DNA of 33,589 nucleotides from Nitrospira sp. LK70 (GTDB lineage: Bacteria; Nitrospirota; Nitrospiria; Nitrospirales; Nitrospiraceae), in NCBI GenBank assembly GCA_011090425.1, contig PHGD01000044.1:1-33589 (forward strand). The letters are read 5' to 3'. Made by a program: the position numbers and the translations under genes. How positions within the stretch are numbered: position 1 is the first letter of the stretch; every line of letters begins with the position of its first letter. Below, piece by piece: positions 7,495-16,059 of this stretch. A model generated the notes under the pieces. That model was not told the DNA's origin. It searched no databases and saw only the letters and a program-made list of their open reading frames with translations.

Positions 7495-7779
7495 CTACCC
7501 TTGTTTCACCTGATCCGGCTGCGCCGCTTGGGGGGCTGCCGATTGTGTGGTTTCTGAACGGACATTGACGTGACTGGAGGAGGCGGACTGCGATTGAGGC
7601 TGCTCAGATTGTTCGGCCGGTGTCACGTCAATGGCATCGGCCTCGTGTACGGACTTCTTGAAGCCTTTGATGGCTTTACCAAGGCCTTCTCCCAATTGGG
7701 GAAGCTTACCGGCGCCGAAAATGATCAGGACAATGATCAAAATCAGCAGTAATTCCATCCAGCCAAATGAACCGAACAT
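7495..7779 (-). CDS. tatA: TatA twin-arginine translocase subunit
   Basis: A 94-residue protein from the ATG at 7777-7779, preceded by GAGAGG at five bases; a longer frame to 7893 has no family similarity in its extra part. It starts MFGSFGWMELLLILIIVLIIFGAGKLPQLG: a transmembrane helix, the FGAGKLP hinge, then the amphipathic helix GEGLGKAIKGFKKSVHEAD and a Gln/Ser-rich disordered tail. This is close to canonical TatA. It is immediately upstream of a second tatA/tatB-like gene, and both lie downstream of mnmA. A candidate promoter and a 9-bp inverted repeat lie in the 140-base leader. Confidence 0.92.
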   Translation of the reverse strand: MFGSFGWMELLLILIIVLIIFGAGKLPQLGEGLGKAIKGFKKSVHEADAIDVTPAEQSEQPQSQSASSSHVNVRSETTQSAAPQAAQPDQVKQG

Positions 7780-7808
7780 CGAAACCTCTCGTGAATGCGG
7801 TAAGTATG

Positions 7809-7872
7809 GCCTTCGAGCGGTTAGGTCACCGAAATGGAGGCACTTCTCATCCACTTCATTTGTCTCGAAGGC
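7809..7872. repeat. 9-bp inverted repeat in the tatA leader
   Basis: GCCTTCGAG at 7809-7817 and its exact reverse complement CTCGAAGGC at 7864-7872, 46 bases apart, lie between mnmA and the tatA start. The right arm overlaps the candidate -10 by two bases. It could be an operator or an RNA stem. Confidence 0.45.
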
Positions 7873-7898
7873 TATAGGAAGATTGCGGGACAAGTCAA
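7871..7898 (-). promoter_or_regulatory. Candidate sigma70 promoter for the tatA pair
   Basis: Minus-strand TTGACT (plus 7893-7898, 5 of 6) and TATAGC (plus 7871-7876, 4 of 6) are 16 bases apart. Transcripts would carry a leader of about 85 bases before tatA. Confidence 0.35.
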
Positions 7899-7919
7899 GA
7901 AGAAGAACGGGCAGGGGCG

Positions 7920-9002
7920 TTAGAACGGTTGAATAATTCCACCTCCGAGGACCTGGTCTCCGTCATAGAAGACCGCGGATTGACCGGGGCTTAAGGCCCG
8001 TTGAGGCACCCGGAACTGAACGCGCATACTTGAGGAGGTCAACGGTGACAGAATGGCAGGCGTCGGCGGTGTCGCGTAGCGGACTTTGACGTGAACTTCA
8101 GTCGGTCTCTCCAATAGATGAGGCACAAAGATATTGAGGTCGCTCACCGTGCACTCTTGCCTGCGCAGAGATTCCTCAGAGCCGAGCATGACGGTATTCG
8201 TCGCCGGGCGGACTTCCTGAACATAGAGCCGTTGTCCTGTGGCTATGCCAAGGCCGCGGCGTTGGCCCGGTGTGTAGAACGCAATACCGTCGTGTCTGCC
8301 CAAGGGCTGCCCGGTCTCATCAATGAAGAGGCCTGGTGTCTTGGCTTCGGGAACCTCTTTTTCGATGAATGTACGGTAGTCTCCTTGAGTGACAAAGCAG
8401 ATCTCCTGACTTTCTTTCAGCTCGTCTGCCGGGAGGCCTAAAGCCTCGGCTTCCCTCCAAACGTCCGATTTGAGCAGGCTACCGAGAGGAAAACGGAGTC
8501 TAGGTAGCCAGGAAGGGTCGAGGCGGTAGAGAAAGTAGGTTTGATCTTTGCGCTCATCACTGGCTCGCGCGAGGACCGGAGTTCCCTGGTGTTTCTGAAG
8601 ACGAGCGTAATGACCTGTCGCGACATAAGTGAAGTCCCGCGAGGAGGCGAGATCCACGAGTCCCCGAATCTTCACCCTCTCGTTACAGCGGACACAGGGA
8701 TTGGGTGTCGTGCCGGTCGTATAGCCGTGGAGAAAATCGTCAATGACTCCCTTCCGAAACATATCCCGGGCATCGATGACTTCGTGGGAGATGTTGAGCA
8801 GTCTGGCGACGTGTTTGGCGATGCCGACCTTGCAGCATCCACGCTCCTGCCATTTCTTAGATGGTGATACGGCTTCGTCTTCGTGTTCCCATACCTGAAG
8901 CGTAATCCCATGCACCGCGTAGCCTTGGCGGACGAGTAATGCTGCTGCAACGGAGCTATCAACTCCGCCGCTCATACCGAGAAGGACGGTCGAGCGATTC
9001 AT
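7920..9002 (-). CDS. mnmA: MnmA: tRNA-specific 2-thiouridylase
   Basis: A 360-residue protein of normal family length. The ATP pyrophosphatase loop SGGVDSS is at residues 11-17. The catalytic pair is Cys103 (TPNPCVRCN) and Cys202 (ESQEICFVT), which pass sulfur and form the transient disulfide. MnmA thiolates U34 of tRNA for Lys, Glu and Gln, complementing the MnmE/MnmG modification at C5, which is encoded 3.6-7 kb upstream on the same strand. The C-terminal barrel (GRHDGIAFYTPGQRRGLGI, then a YYDGDQ-like VFYDGDQVLGGG) is intact. The region around residues 43-57 (EAVSPSKKWQERGCC) is a loop insert common in this family. It starts 35 bases after the bactofilin gene and is probably cotranscribed with it. 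Confidence 0.97.
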   Translation of the reverse strand: MNRSTVLLGMSGGVDSSVAAALLVRQGYAVHGITLQVWEHEDEAVSPSKKWQERGCCKVGIAKHVARLLNISHEVIDARDMFRKGVIDDFLHGYTTGTTPNPCVRCNERVKIRGLVDLASSRDFTYVATGHYARLQKHQGTPVLARASDERKDQTYFLYRLDPSWLPRLRFPLGSLLKSDVWREAEALGLPADELKESQEICFVTQGDYRTFIEKEVPEAKTPGLFIDETGQPLGRHDGIAFYTPGQRRGLGIATGQRLYVQEVRPATNTVMLGSEESLRRQECTVSDLNIFVPHLLERPTEVHVKVRYATPPTPAILSPLTSSSMRVQFRVPQRALSPGQSAVFYDGDQVLGGGIIQPF

Positions 9003-9037
9003 TGGGACCCATTGTACCGGGAGGAGTTGCTAAAGGG

Positions 9038-9484
9038 CTAGAGGTCTACCGCGTGCGCTTTGGCTCGATGGGATGCCAAATCGTGAACATTCTTGGGGGA
9101 TGAGGAGTGTTCATCGGTCCACTTATGGGCTCCCATGTCACACATGCCATGGAAGTGAGCGCCATCCTCGATGGAAATGCCCGGTGTGCGAAGATCGCCG
9201 ATGAGAATGCCTGGTTTAAGGATTTGAATTTTGTCGGTCGCTGTTACCGTGCCGTTGATCTTCCCGCTGGTCATCAGCGTACCTACCGAAAGAATGCCTT
9301 TGATGACCGCTTGTTCTCCGATAATGAGTGTCCCGGTGGTGTGGACTTCGCCTTCAACACGGCCATCGATGCGGATGGTCCCATCAAAATTGAGAACGCC
9401 TTTGAAATCGACTCCTTTCCCAAGAAACGTAAAATTATCTGTATTGCTCGACTCTTGAGCACCTTTATCGCCTAGAGCCCACAT
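9038..9484 (-). CDS. Bactofilin (copy 1)
   Basis: A 148-residue bactofilin from the ATG at 9482-9484; an adjacent TTG at 9487 is better spaced (nine bases) from AAGGAG and could be the actual start. The core DUF583 beta-helix has the usual repeats: FLGKGVDFKGVLNFDGTIRIDGRVEGEVHT-type strands (about residues 23-52), then LIIGEQAVIKG, TSGKINGTVTATDKI and a closing GISIEDGAHFHGMCDMG. Flanks are short, polar and disordered, as expected for these self-polymerising cytoskeletal proteins. It is a paralogue of the gene just upstream on the same strand. Both follow parAB, which suggests a scaffold role in chromosome or pole organisation, or in cell-wall shaping. Confidence 0.92.
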   Translation of the reverse strand: MWALGDKGAQESSNTDNFTFLGKGVDFKGVLNFDGTIRIDGRVEGEVHTTGTLIIGEQAVIKGILSVGTLMTSGKINGTVTATDKIQILKPGILIGDLRTPGISIEDGAHFHGMCDMGAHKWTDEHSSSPKNVHDLASHRAKAHAVDL

Positions 9485-9548
9485 CAACTTTCTTCGCTCC
9501 TTGTGACGCTAACCGACAAGTGTACTGCCCTCAAATGAGGTTTGACAG

Positions 9549-9585
9549 GAGAGGAAGCTCACTCGGTGAGATGGCGCCTCCTCTC
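9549..9585. repeat. Hairpin between the two bactofilin genes
   Basis: GAGAGGA at 9549-9555 pairs with TCCTCTC at 9579-9585, with a second small stem inside (CTCAC/GTGAG in minus-strand reading). It lies in the 133-base gap between the bactofilin genes. No clean T tract follows on the minus strand, so it may be a processing or attenuation stem and not a full terminator. Confidence 0.4.
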
Positions 9586-9617
9586 TTTGTCGTCTTGTTG
9601 TCGAGTGTATCACATGA

Positions 9618-10112
9618 CTAGGCTGAGACCCTCCGGATGGCTGGCTCGGCTGAAATGCCGACGGAGTGGAGAGGTGTAGCTTCACGTTGGTATTGGGGGG
9701 CGGCTTGTCCCATCTCTAAAGTACCGTTAAAGAGGACCCCTTCTTCAATGGAGAGAACGGGTGTGGTGACTCCGCCGTCGATGATCGCGGGAGCTCGCAA
9801 CTTCATCTTGTCTTTGGCATGAATATCCCCTGTAATCTTCCCCTTACAGACGATGGTGCCGGCCGTAACTTTTGCCGTAATGACAGCCTCTTCGCCAACC
9901 AACAGGATGCCGTCGGTGTGGATTTCCCCCTCAAGAGTCCCATCGATCCGCACGGTCCCGTTGTAGGTGATGGTCCCCTTAAACACCACACCTTTCCCGA
10001 CAAAAGCGCTGACATCTTGCCCGGGGTCCTGTCGCATAGGCTCCAGACTCGCCCCATTGCTCTCGCTTTCGACGTCGTCGGAACGCCTACCGTCTTGTTT
10101 GTCCTTCCACAT
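9618..10112 (-). CDS. Bactofilin (copy 2)
   Basis: A 164-residue bactofilin from the ATG at 10110-10112, which has a strong GGAGGGG site six bases upstream; the longer frame to 10130 is not needed. The N-terminal 35 residues are charged and disordered. The beta-helix core runs from about residue 36 (SAFVGKGVVFKGTITYNGT) through VRIDGTLEGEIHTDGILLVG, CKGKITGDIHAKDKMKL and TPVLSIEEGVLFNGTLEMG. The C-terminal tail is short and polar. It shares the same strand pattern with copy 1, so the pair looks like an old duplication. The gene lies 172 bases downstream of parB. Bactofilins polymerise without nucleotide and often recruit partners to the cell poles. Confidence 0.93.
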   Translation of the reverse strand: MWKDKQDGRRSDDVESESNGASLEPMRQDPGQDVSAFVGKGVVFKGTITYNGTVRIDGTLEGEIHTDGILLVGEEAVITAKVTAGTIVCKGKITGDIHAKDKMKLRAPAIIDGGVTTPVLSIEEGVLFNGTLEMGQAAPQYQREATPLHSVGISAEPAIRRVSA

Positions 10113-10284
10113 ACGCGCCCCTCCTCTCACATGTTTGGGATACCCGGGCCCTACTGAACCGCGGAGCCCTTATCCTTAGGGAACTTATCGGTCGGTTCCG
10201 CTGAGATATTTAGCGTCCATATGCTGAAAAGGCAACAAGATCAGCTTTTTGGGCGAGCACGCGGCACCGAGGTCACGACGAGGG

Positions 10285-11133
10285 TTAACTCAGGAGGGTG
10301 TCCACAACTCCATCGAGTTCGTCGGGGGAAAAATAATGAATGACGATTTTTCCCCCTTGCTTGTGGGAGTGGATCGTCACTTTCGTGCCGAGGCGTTTCT
10401 GTAGCCTGGCTTCGAGATCAGCCCAGGATGAACTGCGGAGACTCTTTGGCTGCCGATGCTTTCCTGCAAGGGAAAGTTCCACGAGCTTTTCTGTTTCTCT
10501 GACAGAAAGAGTGCCTGCGGCCACCATTTTGCCGACTCTGAGCTGCTCATCCGTGGATTGGAGGCCGAGCAGTGCTTTCGCATGCCCGGTTGTCAGTGTT
10601 CCCCCTTCCACGAGCTCCTGCACTTCAGGGTGAAGATGGATCAGTCGAACGAAGTTTGCGACAGAGGAACGATCACGTCCGACTTTTACGGCAATCGCGT
10701 CCTGCGTGAGGCCGAATTCATTCATCATGCGCGAATACGCCCGCGCAGTCTCCATCGGATTCAAGTCTTCTCGTTGGATATTCTCAACTAATGCCATCAA
10801 GAGAGATTCTTGATCACCGCAATTGCGAACGACGACGGGGATGGTCTCAAGACCGGCTTCCTTTGAGGCTCGCCATCGGCGTTCTCCGGCGATCAATTCG
10901 TAAATGCCGTCACCCTTGCGGCGAACGATGATCGGCTGAAGAACGCCGCTCTCTTTGATGGACGCCGTCAGTTCAGCAAGCTCTTCCTGGGGGAAGGTGT
11001 GCCTCGGTTGATAGCGGTTTGGCACAATGTTCTCGATCCGGACTCGCTGGACATCGGTTGGTTCCGTCGGCTGGCTCGTTTTGGAGGATGGGAGGAGGGC
11101 GCCAAGTCCTTTACCGAGAGCCTTTTTTTCCAT
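10285..11133 (-). CDS. parB: ParB chromosome-partitioning protein
   Basis: A 282-residue ParB/Noc-type protein from the ATG at 11131-11133 (MEKKALGKGLGALLPSS, the usual ParB N-terminus that stimulates ParA). Next come the CTP-binding region with VPNRYQPRHTF and the GERRWRA motif (about residues 78-86), then a helix-turn-helix (LTQDAIAVKVGRDRSSVANFVRL) that binds parS, and a C-terminal dimerisation domain. ParB loads on parS and spreads as a CTP-driven clamp, and works with ParA to segregate the origin region. The start overlaps the parA end by 23 bases, which implies translational coupling. Two parS sites lie 0.8 and 1.5 kb upstream. Confidence 0.97.
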   Translation of the reverse strand: MEKKALGKGLGALLPSSKTSQPTEPTDVQRVRIENIVPNRYQPRHTFPQEELAELTASIKESGVLQPIIVRRKGDGIYELIAGERRWRASKEAGLETIPVVVRNCGDQESLLMALVENIQREDLNPMETARAYSRMMNEFGLTQDAIAVKVGRDRSSVANFVRLIHLHPEVQELVEGGTLTTGHAKALLGLQSTDEQLRVGKMVAAGTLSVRETEKLVELSLAGKHRQPKSLRSSSWADLEARLQKRLGTKVTIHSHKQGGKIVIHYFSPDELDGVVDTLLS

Positions 11134-11887
11134 GGCCAACAAACTCCCTAGCTAGACATACGTATGCTTGCGAGCCGGCGGATGCCACGTTGTACAAAAC
11201 TCCAGGCCGACCGTAACTCGGAGCTTCTGCGAGCGAGACATTGCGCGGGATGACGGCTTGATAGACCTTATCGACGAAGTGGGATCGTATTTGTTCGACA
11301 ACTTGTCTAGATAAGGTATTGCGCGAATCAAACATGGTCAAGACAATGCCCTCCAGGTCGAGATTTGAATTAAACGATTGGCGGACAAGATCGATGCTCC
11401 CGATGAGTCTGGTGAGACCTTCCATCGCGTAATATTCACACTGGACTGGAATGAGAACCGAATCTGCGGCGGTAAGAGCATTGATGGTGAGAATTCCAAG
11501 AGCTGGAGGACAATCTAGAAAGACAAAGTCGTACGTGTCCCTGATCTCGTTGATGATGTTTCTGAGATGACCCTCACGCCCTTCGGTATTAACGAGCTCG
11601 ACTTCAGCCCCCGCAAGATCCGAGTTTGTCGGCACGATAAACAGTCCAGGAACCGATGTCTGCGTTGAAGATTCTTGGATTGTACTGTGCTTAACAAGGC
11701 AACTGTAAGTTGTGTTCTTCAGAGACTCGTGGTCAATGCCTAACCCACTCGTCGCATTCCCTTGAGGGTCCATATCGATGAGCAACACGGATTTTCCTTC
11801 TAACGCAATGGCGGACGAAAGATTTATCGCTGTAGTGGTCTTGCCGACACCGCCTTTTTGATTCGCGACCGCAACGACCTTTCCCAT
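11111..11887 (-). CDS. parA: ParA chromosome-partitioning ATPase
   Basis: A 258-residue Walker-type ATPase. The ATG at 11885-11887 is preceded by AGGAG at seven bases and gives the standard beginning MGKVVAVANQKGGVGKTTTA, with the deviant Walker A at residues 11-18. Later motifs are LLIDMDPQGNATSGLG and the Walker B-like DFVFLDCPPALGI. An in-frame upstream ATG at 11926 would add residues beginning MFHVEQ, but those codons are simply the parS palindrome read as protein, so it is rejected. ParA forms a nucleoid gradient that pulls ParB-parS complexes. The gene lies downstream of rsmG on the same strand. Confidence 0.97.
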   Translation of the reverse strand: MGKVVAVANQKGGVGKTTTAINLSSAIALEGKSVLLIDMDPQGNATSGLGIDHESLKNTTYSCLVKHSTIQESSTQTSVPGLFIVPTNSDLAGAEVELVNTEGREGHLRNIINEIRDTYDFVFLDCPPALGILTINALTAADSVLIPVQCEYYAMEGLTRLIGSIDLVRQSFNSNLDLEGIVLTMFDSRNTLSRQVVEQIRSHFVDKVYQAVIPRNVSLAEAPSYGRPGVLYNVASAGSQAYVCLAREFVGHGKKGSR

Positions 11888-11909
11888 CGAAGAACTCCTA
11901 CACCAAATT

Positions 11910-11925
11910 TGTTCCACGTGGAACA
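11910..11925. other. parS site 1 (ParB-binding palindrome)
   Basis: Perfect 16-bp palindrome TGTTCCACGTGGAACA in the gap between rsmG and parA. It differs from the common TGTTTCACGTGAAACA form by one symmetrical base pair per half, a variant known in many bacteria. It is located 22 bases upstream of the parA start codon and so may also let ParB regulate parAB. Confidence 0.93.
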
Positions 11926-11940
11926 TTAAGACCGGTTGAT

Positions 11941-12600
11941 TTAGGATGATGGTGTAACAATGGAAATCACCCTTTGTCCATATCCTCTCTGAAGTTGAAA
12001 CGTGTATTCGCTCTCCAATAACCAGCTGGACGAAAAATACGAACGATCTATCGGTTGTGACGAATAGAGAATGGCTTTCCCTCCCTGCCGAAGGAACTTT
12101 GTGCCGTTGCGTAGAATCAATTCATGTTTCAAGGCGCGGGTTGTCAGATAATCAAACGATCCATGCGACAGATGCTCGTTCAGGAATCTATCTAGGGTTC
12201 CGTCGAATATGTCGACGTTTTCAAGCCTAAGGAGACCTACGATGAAGTGAAGGAACGAGGACTTCTTCCTCGTTGGCTCAACAAGGGTAATAGCCAGATC
12301 CAGTCTTGCAATTTTTAAAGGAATCCCTGGAAACCCAGCGCCCGTACCGACATCGAGTAGTTTGGCTCCAACCTTAATGTCGTCGGCTTTGAGTGCGACA
12401 AGAGAATCCACAAAGTGTTTGACGATGATCTCATCGTCCAGGGTAAGGCTTGTGAGATTGAATGATTGATTCCAAAGTCGAAGCTGATGCAGGTACACCA
12501 TAAATTGTTGCACCTGCTTGGTGCTGAGCGAAACGCCAATTTCATTCGAGCTTGCTTGCAGCAGCAAGGAAGGTGAACTCGTTTGTTCCACGTGGAACAA
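11941..12600 (-). CDS. rsmG: RsmG (GidB): 16S rRNA m7G527 methyltransferase
   Basis: A protein of about 219 residues with the RsmG order: the N-terminal helix LHQLRLWNQSFNLTS, then the SAM-binding motif LLDVGTGAGFPGIPL (about residues 84-98), the ITLVEPTRKKSSFLH strand-helix, and FDYLTTRALKHE. It methylates N7 of G527 in 16S rRNA; loss gives low-level streptomycin resistance in many bacteria. The start is uncertain: the frame opens with a TTG at 12598-12600 and has a GTG at 12589-12591, and both lie within or beside the second parS palindrome, so this gene's translation start is merged with a ParB site. No clear Shine-Dalgarno is visible. It stands between mnmG and parA as in many origin regions. 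Confidence 0.93.
   Translation of the reverse strand: MFHVEQTSSPSLLLQASSNEIGVSLSTKQVQQFMVYLHQLRLWNQSFNLTSLTLDDEIIVKHFVDSLVALKADDIKVGAKLLDVGTGAGFPGIPLKIARLDLAITLVEPTRKKSSFLHFIVGLLRLENVDIFDGTLDRFLNEHLSHGSFDYLTTRALKHELILRNGTKFLRQGGKAILYSSQPIDRSYFSSSWLLESEYTFQLQRGYGQRVISIVTPSS
12584..12599. other. parS site 2 (ParB-binding palindrome)
   Basis: A second perfect copy of TGTTCCACGTGGAACA, identical to site 1 and 674 bases from it, overlapping the start-codon region of rsmG. A pair of identical 16-mers flanking one gene next to parAB strongly supports a chromosomal parS cluster. Confidence 0.93.
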
Positions 12601-12652
12601 TTACGCTGATGTGGGAGTGAGGTCAATAGGGAAGGTTGGGTCAACTCGAATA

Positions 12653-14545
12653 TTACGGCACTATTTGTCGAATAGAAGAAAGCTGACGTCGACTCTTTTC
12701 TATCGCAACTACGAGCAAAGATATGGCAGCAGGAGTCACGCCTGATATTCTCGATGCCTGGCCTACTGTTTCAGGTCTTACTCTATTGAACTTCTCTCGA
12801 ACTTCCTTGGAGAATCCTGAAACCATGTTGTAGTTGAACGTGTGAGGAATTAATTTTTGCTCAAGTTTCTTAAACTTATCCACTTGTTTGATCTGACGAC
12901 GTACGTAACCCTCGTACTTGATCTGGAGTTCTACTTCTTCAGAAATTTCATCTTCTTGAATGAACGACATACCGAAAAGACTTAAGAGTTCTCGATAGCT
13001 TGATTCCTGCCGACGAAGAAGCTGTGCCATGGTCATGGAAGACGAGGCGTTCTCGAGGTACGTGTCTTTTGTCTGTAATCGGATTTCCTCTGTGATCAGC
13101 GGCCTGACTGTATTCAGATGTTCGATCTCCTTTTCGATCTGATGTTTCTTCTGCAAAAGTCTCTCATGCGCTTCGTCAGGAATCAGACCCACGTCATATC
13201 CAATTTCCATGAGTCGAAGGTCTGCGTTGTTGTGGCGGAGGAGCAGCCGATACTCAGCTCTTGATGTAAACATTCGATAAGGTTCGTAGGCATCTTTTGT
13301 AATGAGATCATCGATGAGTACCCCGATATAGGCTTGAGACCGATCGAGGATGAGAGGAGCTCGCCCTCGCAACTTCAGAACGGCATTGATGCCCGCAACT
13401 AAACCCTGCGCCCCAGCTTCTTCATACCCAGAGGTTCCGTTGATTTGTCCGGCGTGATAGAGACCTGCAACATGTTTTGTTTCGAGCGTTCGGTAGAGTT
13501 GACGAGGAGGAAAATAATCGTACTCAATCGCATAGCCAGGCTTGAGCATTTTGGCATGTTCTAATCCAGGGATTGTTCTGAGCATAGCCGCCTGCACGTC
13601 AACCGGCAGGCTGGTTGAAATGCCGTTCGGATAAAATTCAATCGAGTCGAGACCCTCAGGTTCGATAAAAACCTGGTGTCGCTCCTTCTCGACGAAACGT
13701 ACGACTTTATCCTCGATGGAAGGGCAGTACCGAGGTCCAGTAGATTCGATGACGCCGCTGTACAACGGTGAGCGGTCGAGATTCCTATGGATGATCTCGT
13801 GCGTCTCTCGGCCGGTATAGGTCAGGTGACAGAGAACTTGTCTCGTGGTGATGTGCTGGGTGCGATACGAAAAAGAAGGAGGAGGAGTATCTCCTGGTTG
13901 AGGAATCATCACGGAGAAATCAATCGTAGTCTTGTCCAATCGCGGAGGAGTTCCCGTCTTGAGTCGTCCGATCTCAAAGCCAAGGTCTCGCATGCAGTCC
14001 GAAAGGTGTTCAGCCGAAGCTTCTCCCGCGCGACCGGCCGGAAAATGGTTCAACCCTATATGGATAAGCCCCTTAAGGAATGTACCCGATGTCAATATGA
14101 CTGCTTCAGCATCAATCCGTTCACCCGAGCCAGTCACGATCCCGGTTACCACACCTCCCGCGACGAGCAGTCGGTCCACGACACCTTCCGCCAGGGTAAG
14201 GTGCTCCTGCGAGGCGAGGGTTTTCTGCATAGCCGCGCGATACAGCGCTTTGTCGCATTGGGCGCGCAACGCCCGCACCGCCGGTCCTTTGCTTGTGTTG
14301 ATGAATCTGAATTGAATCCCGGCGAGATCCGTATTTCGCCCCATCTCACCGCCGAGCGCATCGATCTCCTTCACGAGGTGCCCTTTGGCGATCCCCCCGA
14401 CAGCCGGATTGCACGACATCTGCGCGATTCGATCTAGCTCCATCGTCAAAAGCAAAGTCTTGGCACCCATTCGCGACGCAGCCAGCGCTGCCTCACAACC
14501 GGCATGACCACCTCCAACGACGATGACGTCAAATGCAGCGGTCAT
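12653..14545 (-). CDS. mnmG: MnmG (GidA): tRNA uridine-5-carboxymethylaminomethyl modification enzyme
   Basis: A 630-residue FAD enzyme from the ATG at 14543-14545, with an AGAGG ribosome-binding site at five bases. An earlier in-frame start at 14569 would run into mnmE and is not used. The dinucleotide fold is at the N-terminus ([18 protein letters not shown]), followed by [29 protein letters not shown] family blocks and [15 protein letters not shown] central [19 protein letters not shown] segment and the C-terminal helical domain ([19 protein letters not shown]), which binds MnmE and tRNA, are intact. With MnmE it installs the cmnm5 or nm5 group at U34. It starts only eight bases after mnmE. 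Confidence 0.97.
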   Translation of the reverse strand: MTAAFDVIVVGGGHAGCEAALAASRMGAKTLLLTMELDRIAQMSCNPAVGGIAKGHLVKEIDALGGEMGRNTDLAGIQFRFINTSKGPAVRALRAQCDKALYRAAMQKTLASQEHLTLAEGVVDRLLVAGGVVTGIVTGSGERIDAEAVILTSGTFLKGLIHIGLNHFPAGRAGEASAEHLSDCMRDLGFEIGRLKTGTPPRLDKTTIDFSVMIPQPGDTPPPSFSYRTQHITTRQVLCHLTYTGRETHEIIHRNLDRSPLYSGVIESTGPRYCPSIEDKVVRFVEKERHQVFIEPEGLDSIEFYPNGISTSLPVDVQAAMLRTIPGLEHAKMLKPGYAIEYDYFPPRQLYRTLETKHVAGLYHAGQINGTSGYEEAGAQGLVAGINAVLKLRGRAPLILDRSQAYIGVLIDDLITKDAYEPYRMFTSRAEYRLLLRHNNADLRLMEIGYDVGLIPDEAHERLLQKKHQIEKEIEHLNTVRPLITEEIRLQTKDTYLENASSSMTMAQLLRRQESSYRELLSLFGMSFIQEDEISEEVELQIKYEGYVRRQIKQVDKFKKLEQKLIPHTFNYNMVSGFSKEVREKFNRVRPETVGQASRISGVTPAAISLLVVAIEKSRRQLSSIRQIVP

Positions 14546-14553
14546 CAGTTCCT

Positions 14554-16008
14554 CTATTTGCCGATACAAAATTCTGAAAAAATGCGGTCCAGAACTTCAT
14601 CAGATGTAATTGCCCCGACAATTTCGCCCAGCGCATCAGCTGCACCCCGGAGATCGACCGCCACAAACTCCGGCGCTAAGCCCCGTTCGATCGAGATCAA
14701 TGACTCTTGCAGTGATGTCTCGGCCTGCTCGAGCGCTACCCGATGTCGAATATGAGTGACGACGACACCATCGTTCGCTTCGAAAGACGGCTTCACAAAC
14801 TGTGCTCGAACAGCGCTCTTCACCGCCTCCAATCCCTCGCCCCTGTGAACCGAGATAGGAAGAACCTTGCTCCCTGTTCGAGCTCGAAGTACATCAGACA
14901 GCGATTGTACGGACGCAGCGTCGATTAAATCGCTTTTATTAACGATGACTAAACGTTCTTGACCAAGTGACGGAAAACAGAAATTCCTGAGCTCCATGTT
15001 TTCTACCAATTGAGAGCCATCCAAGACATGCAGGATGACATCCGCCTGATCCTGAGCTTCCTTGGACCGGCGGATGCCGGCCAGTTCAACAAGGTCAGTT
15101 GTATCACGCAACCCAGCGGTGTCGATCAAGGTCACTCGCAGACCATCCCAGACGACCGACTCTTCGATCGTATCCCGAGTCGTGCCGGGGATGTCGGTCA
15201 CAATAGCTCGGGCTTCACGGAGTAAACTGTTCAGCAAACTTGATTTGCCGACATTCGGCTCCCCGGTGATCACCGCTCGGACTCCGTCGCGCAGTACGCG
15301 TCCACTCTCGGCGGACGCCAACATTCGTCGAACCTGAGCCAGGGTCTCTTGGAGAGAGGCCCTCATCTCATCACGTCCAACGAACGCAATATTCTCCTCG
15401 GCGAAGTCGATTCCTGCTTCAAGGTGAGCCAACAGGCCCACAAGACCGGTCCGTAGTCGATGGACTTCCTGCGCGAGCTCGCCGCGGAGCTGGCGCTGTG
15501 CCAATCTGAGGCTGAGTTCGGACTTGGCCCTGATGGTGTCCAGCACCGCCTCAGCTTGGGACAAATCTAGGCGACCCTTCAAGAAGGCTCGTTTGGTAAA
15601 CTCTCCTGCCTGCGCGAGACGGGCTCCGGCAGCCAGGCAGGCCTCACAGACTCGTTGCAGAACTATTCCACTTCCATGGCAATGAATCTCAACCACGTCC
15701 TCCGCAGTAAAAGACCGAGGTGCCTTCATATAGACTACAAGACCTTCGTCCACTATCTCCTCGGTCAACGGACCAGTCTTGGAACGTGATCGGCTGTCGA
15801 TTGAAGAAACAGGGCGTAAGACAATATCGGCGAGGTGCAGTTGGTGAGAAGTGACCGATAGAAGCGATCTCTTGGAGCGCAGCCGAACAACATGCCCGGC
15901 GATATCAACGGCATGTGGCCCACTTATCCGAACGATACCAATACCTCCCTCCCCAGCAGGAGTGGCGATGGCACAAATCGTATCCTCGGGGGTTTCAACG
16001 GCCGGCAT
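14554..16008 (-). CDS. mnmE: MnmE (TrmE): tRNA modification GTPase
   Basis: A 484-residue protein of normal length. The N-terminal tetrahydrofolate-binding domain starts [23 protein letters not shown] GTPase domain is inserted in the helical domain, with G1 GEPNVGKS (249-256), G2 TTRD (276-279), G3 DTAG (296-299) and G4 NKSD (357-360). The C-terminus ends FCIGK, carrying the essential Cys481. It works as a dimer with MnmG (next gene, eight bases downstream) to modify U34 of tRNA, using GTP hydrolysis and a folate one-carbon unit. The gene follows yidC by 51 bases on the same strand, as in many proteobacteria and Nitrospirota. The ribosome-binding site is weak. Confidence 0.98.
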   Translation of the reverse strand: MPAVETPEDTICAIATPAGEGGIGIVRISGPHAVDIAGHVVRLRSKRSLLSVTSHQLHLADIVLRPVSSIDSRSRSKTGPLTEEIVDEGLVVYMKAPRSFTAEDVVEIHCHGSGIVLQRVCEACLAAGARLAQAGEFTKRAFLKGRLDLSQAEAVLDTIRAKSELSLRLAQRQLRGELAQEVHRLRTGLVGLLAHLEAGIDFAEENIAFVGRDEMRASLQETLAQVRRMLASAESGRVLRDGVRAVITGEPNVGKSSLLNSLLREARAIVTDIPGTTRDTIEESVVWDGLRVTLIDTAGLRDTTDLVELAGIRRSKEAQDQADVILHVLDGSQLVENMELRNFCFPSLGQERLVIVNKSDLIDAASVQSLSDVLRARTGSKVLPISVHRGEGLEAVKSAVRAQFVKPSFEANDGVVVTHIRHRVALEQAETSLQESLISIERGLAPEFVAVDLRGAADALGEIVGAITSDEVLDRIFSEFCIGK

Positions 16009-16059
16009 GTTCCCACAGGTTCGTGAGAGTCAGTCACATCAAGCTCAACCGACTGAGCA

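Noticed and set aside
11888..11926. N-terminal extension of ParA beginning MFHVEQ
   Set aside because: Those codons are the parS palindrome; the ATG at 11887 has a proper Shine-Dalgarno and gives the standard ParA start.
13787..14437. 216-residue plus-strand frame
   Set aside because: Lies wholly antisense to mnmG and has no recognisable domain; it is a shadow of the conserved N-terminal coding region.
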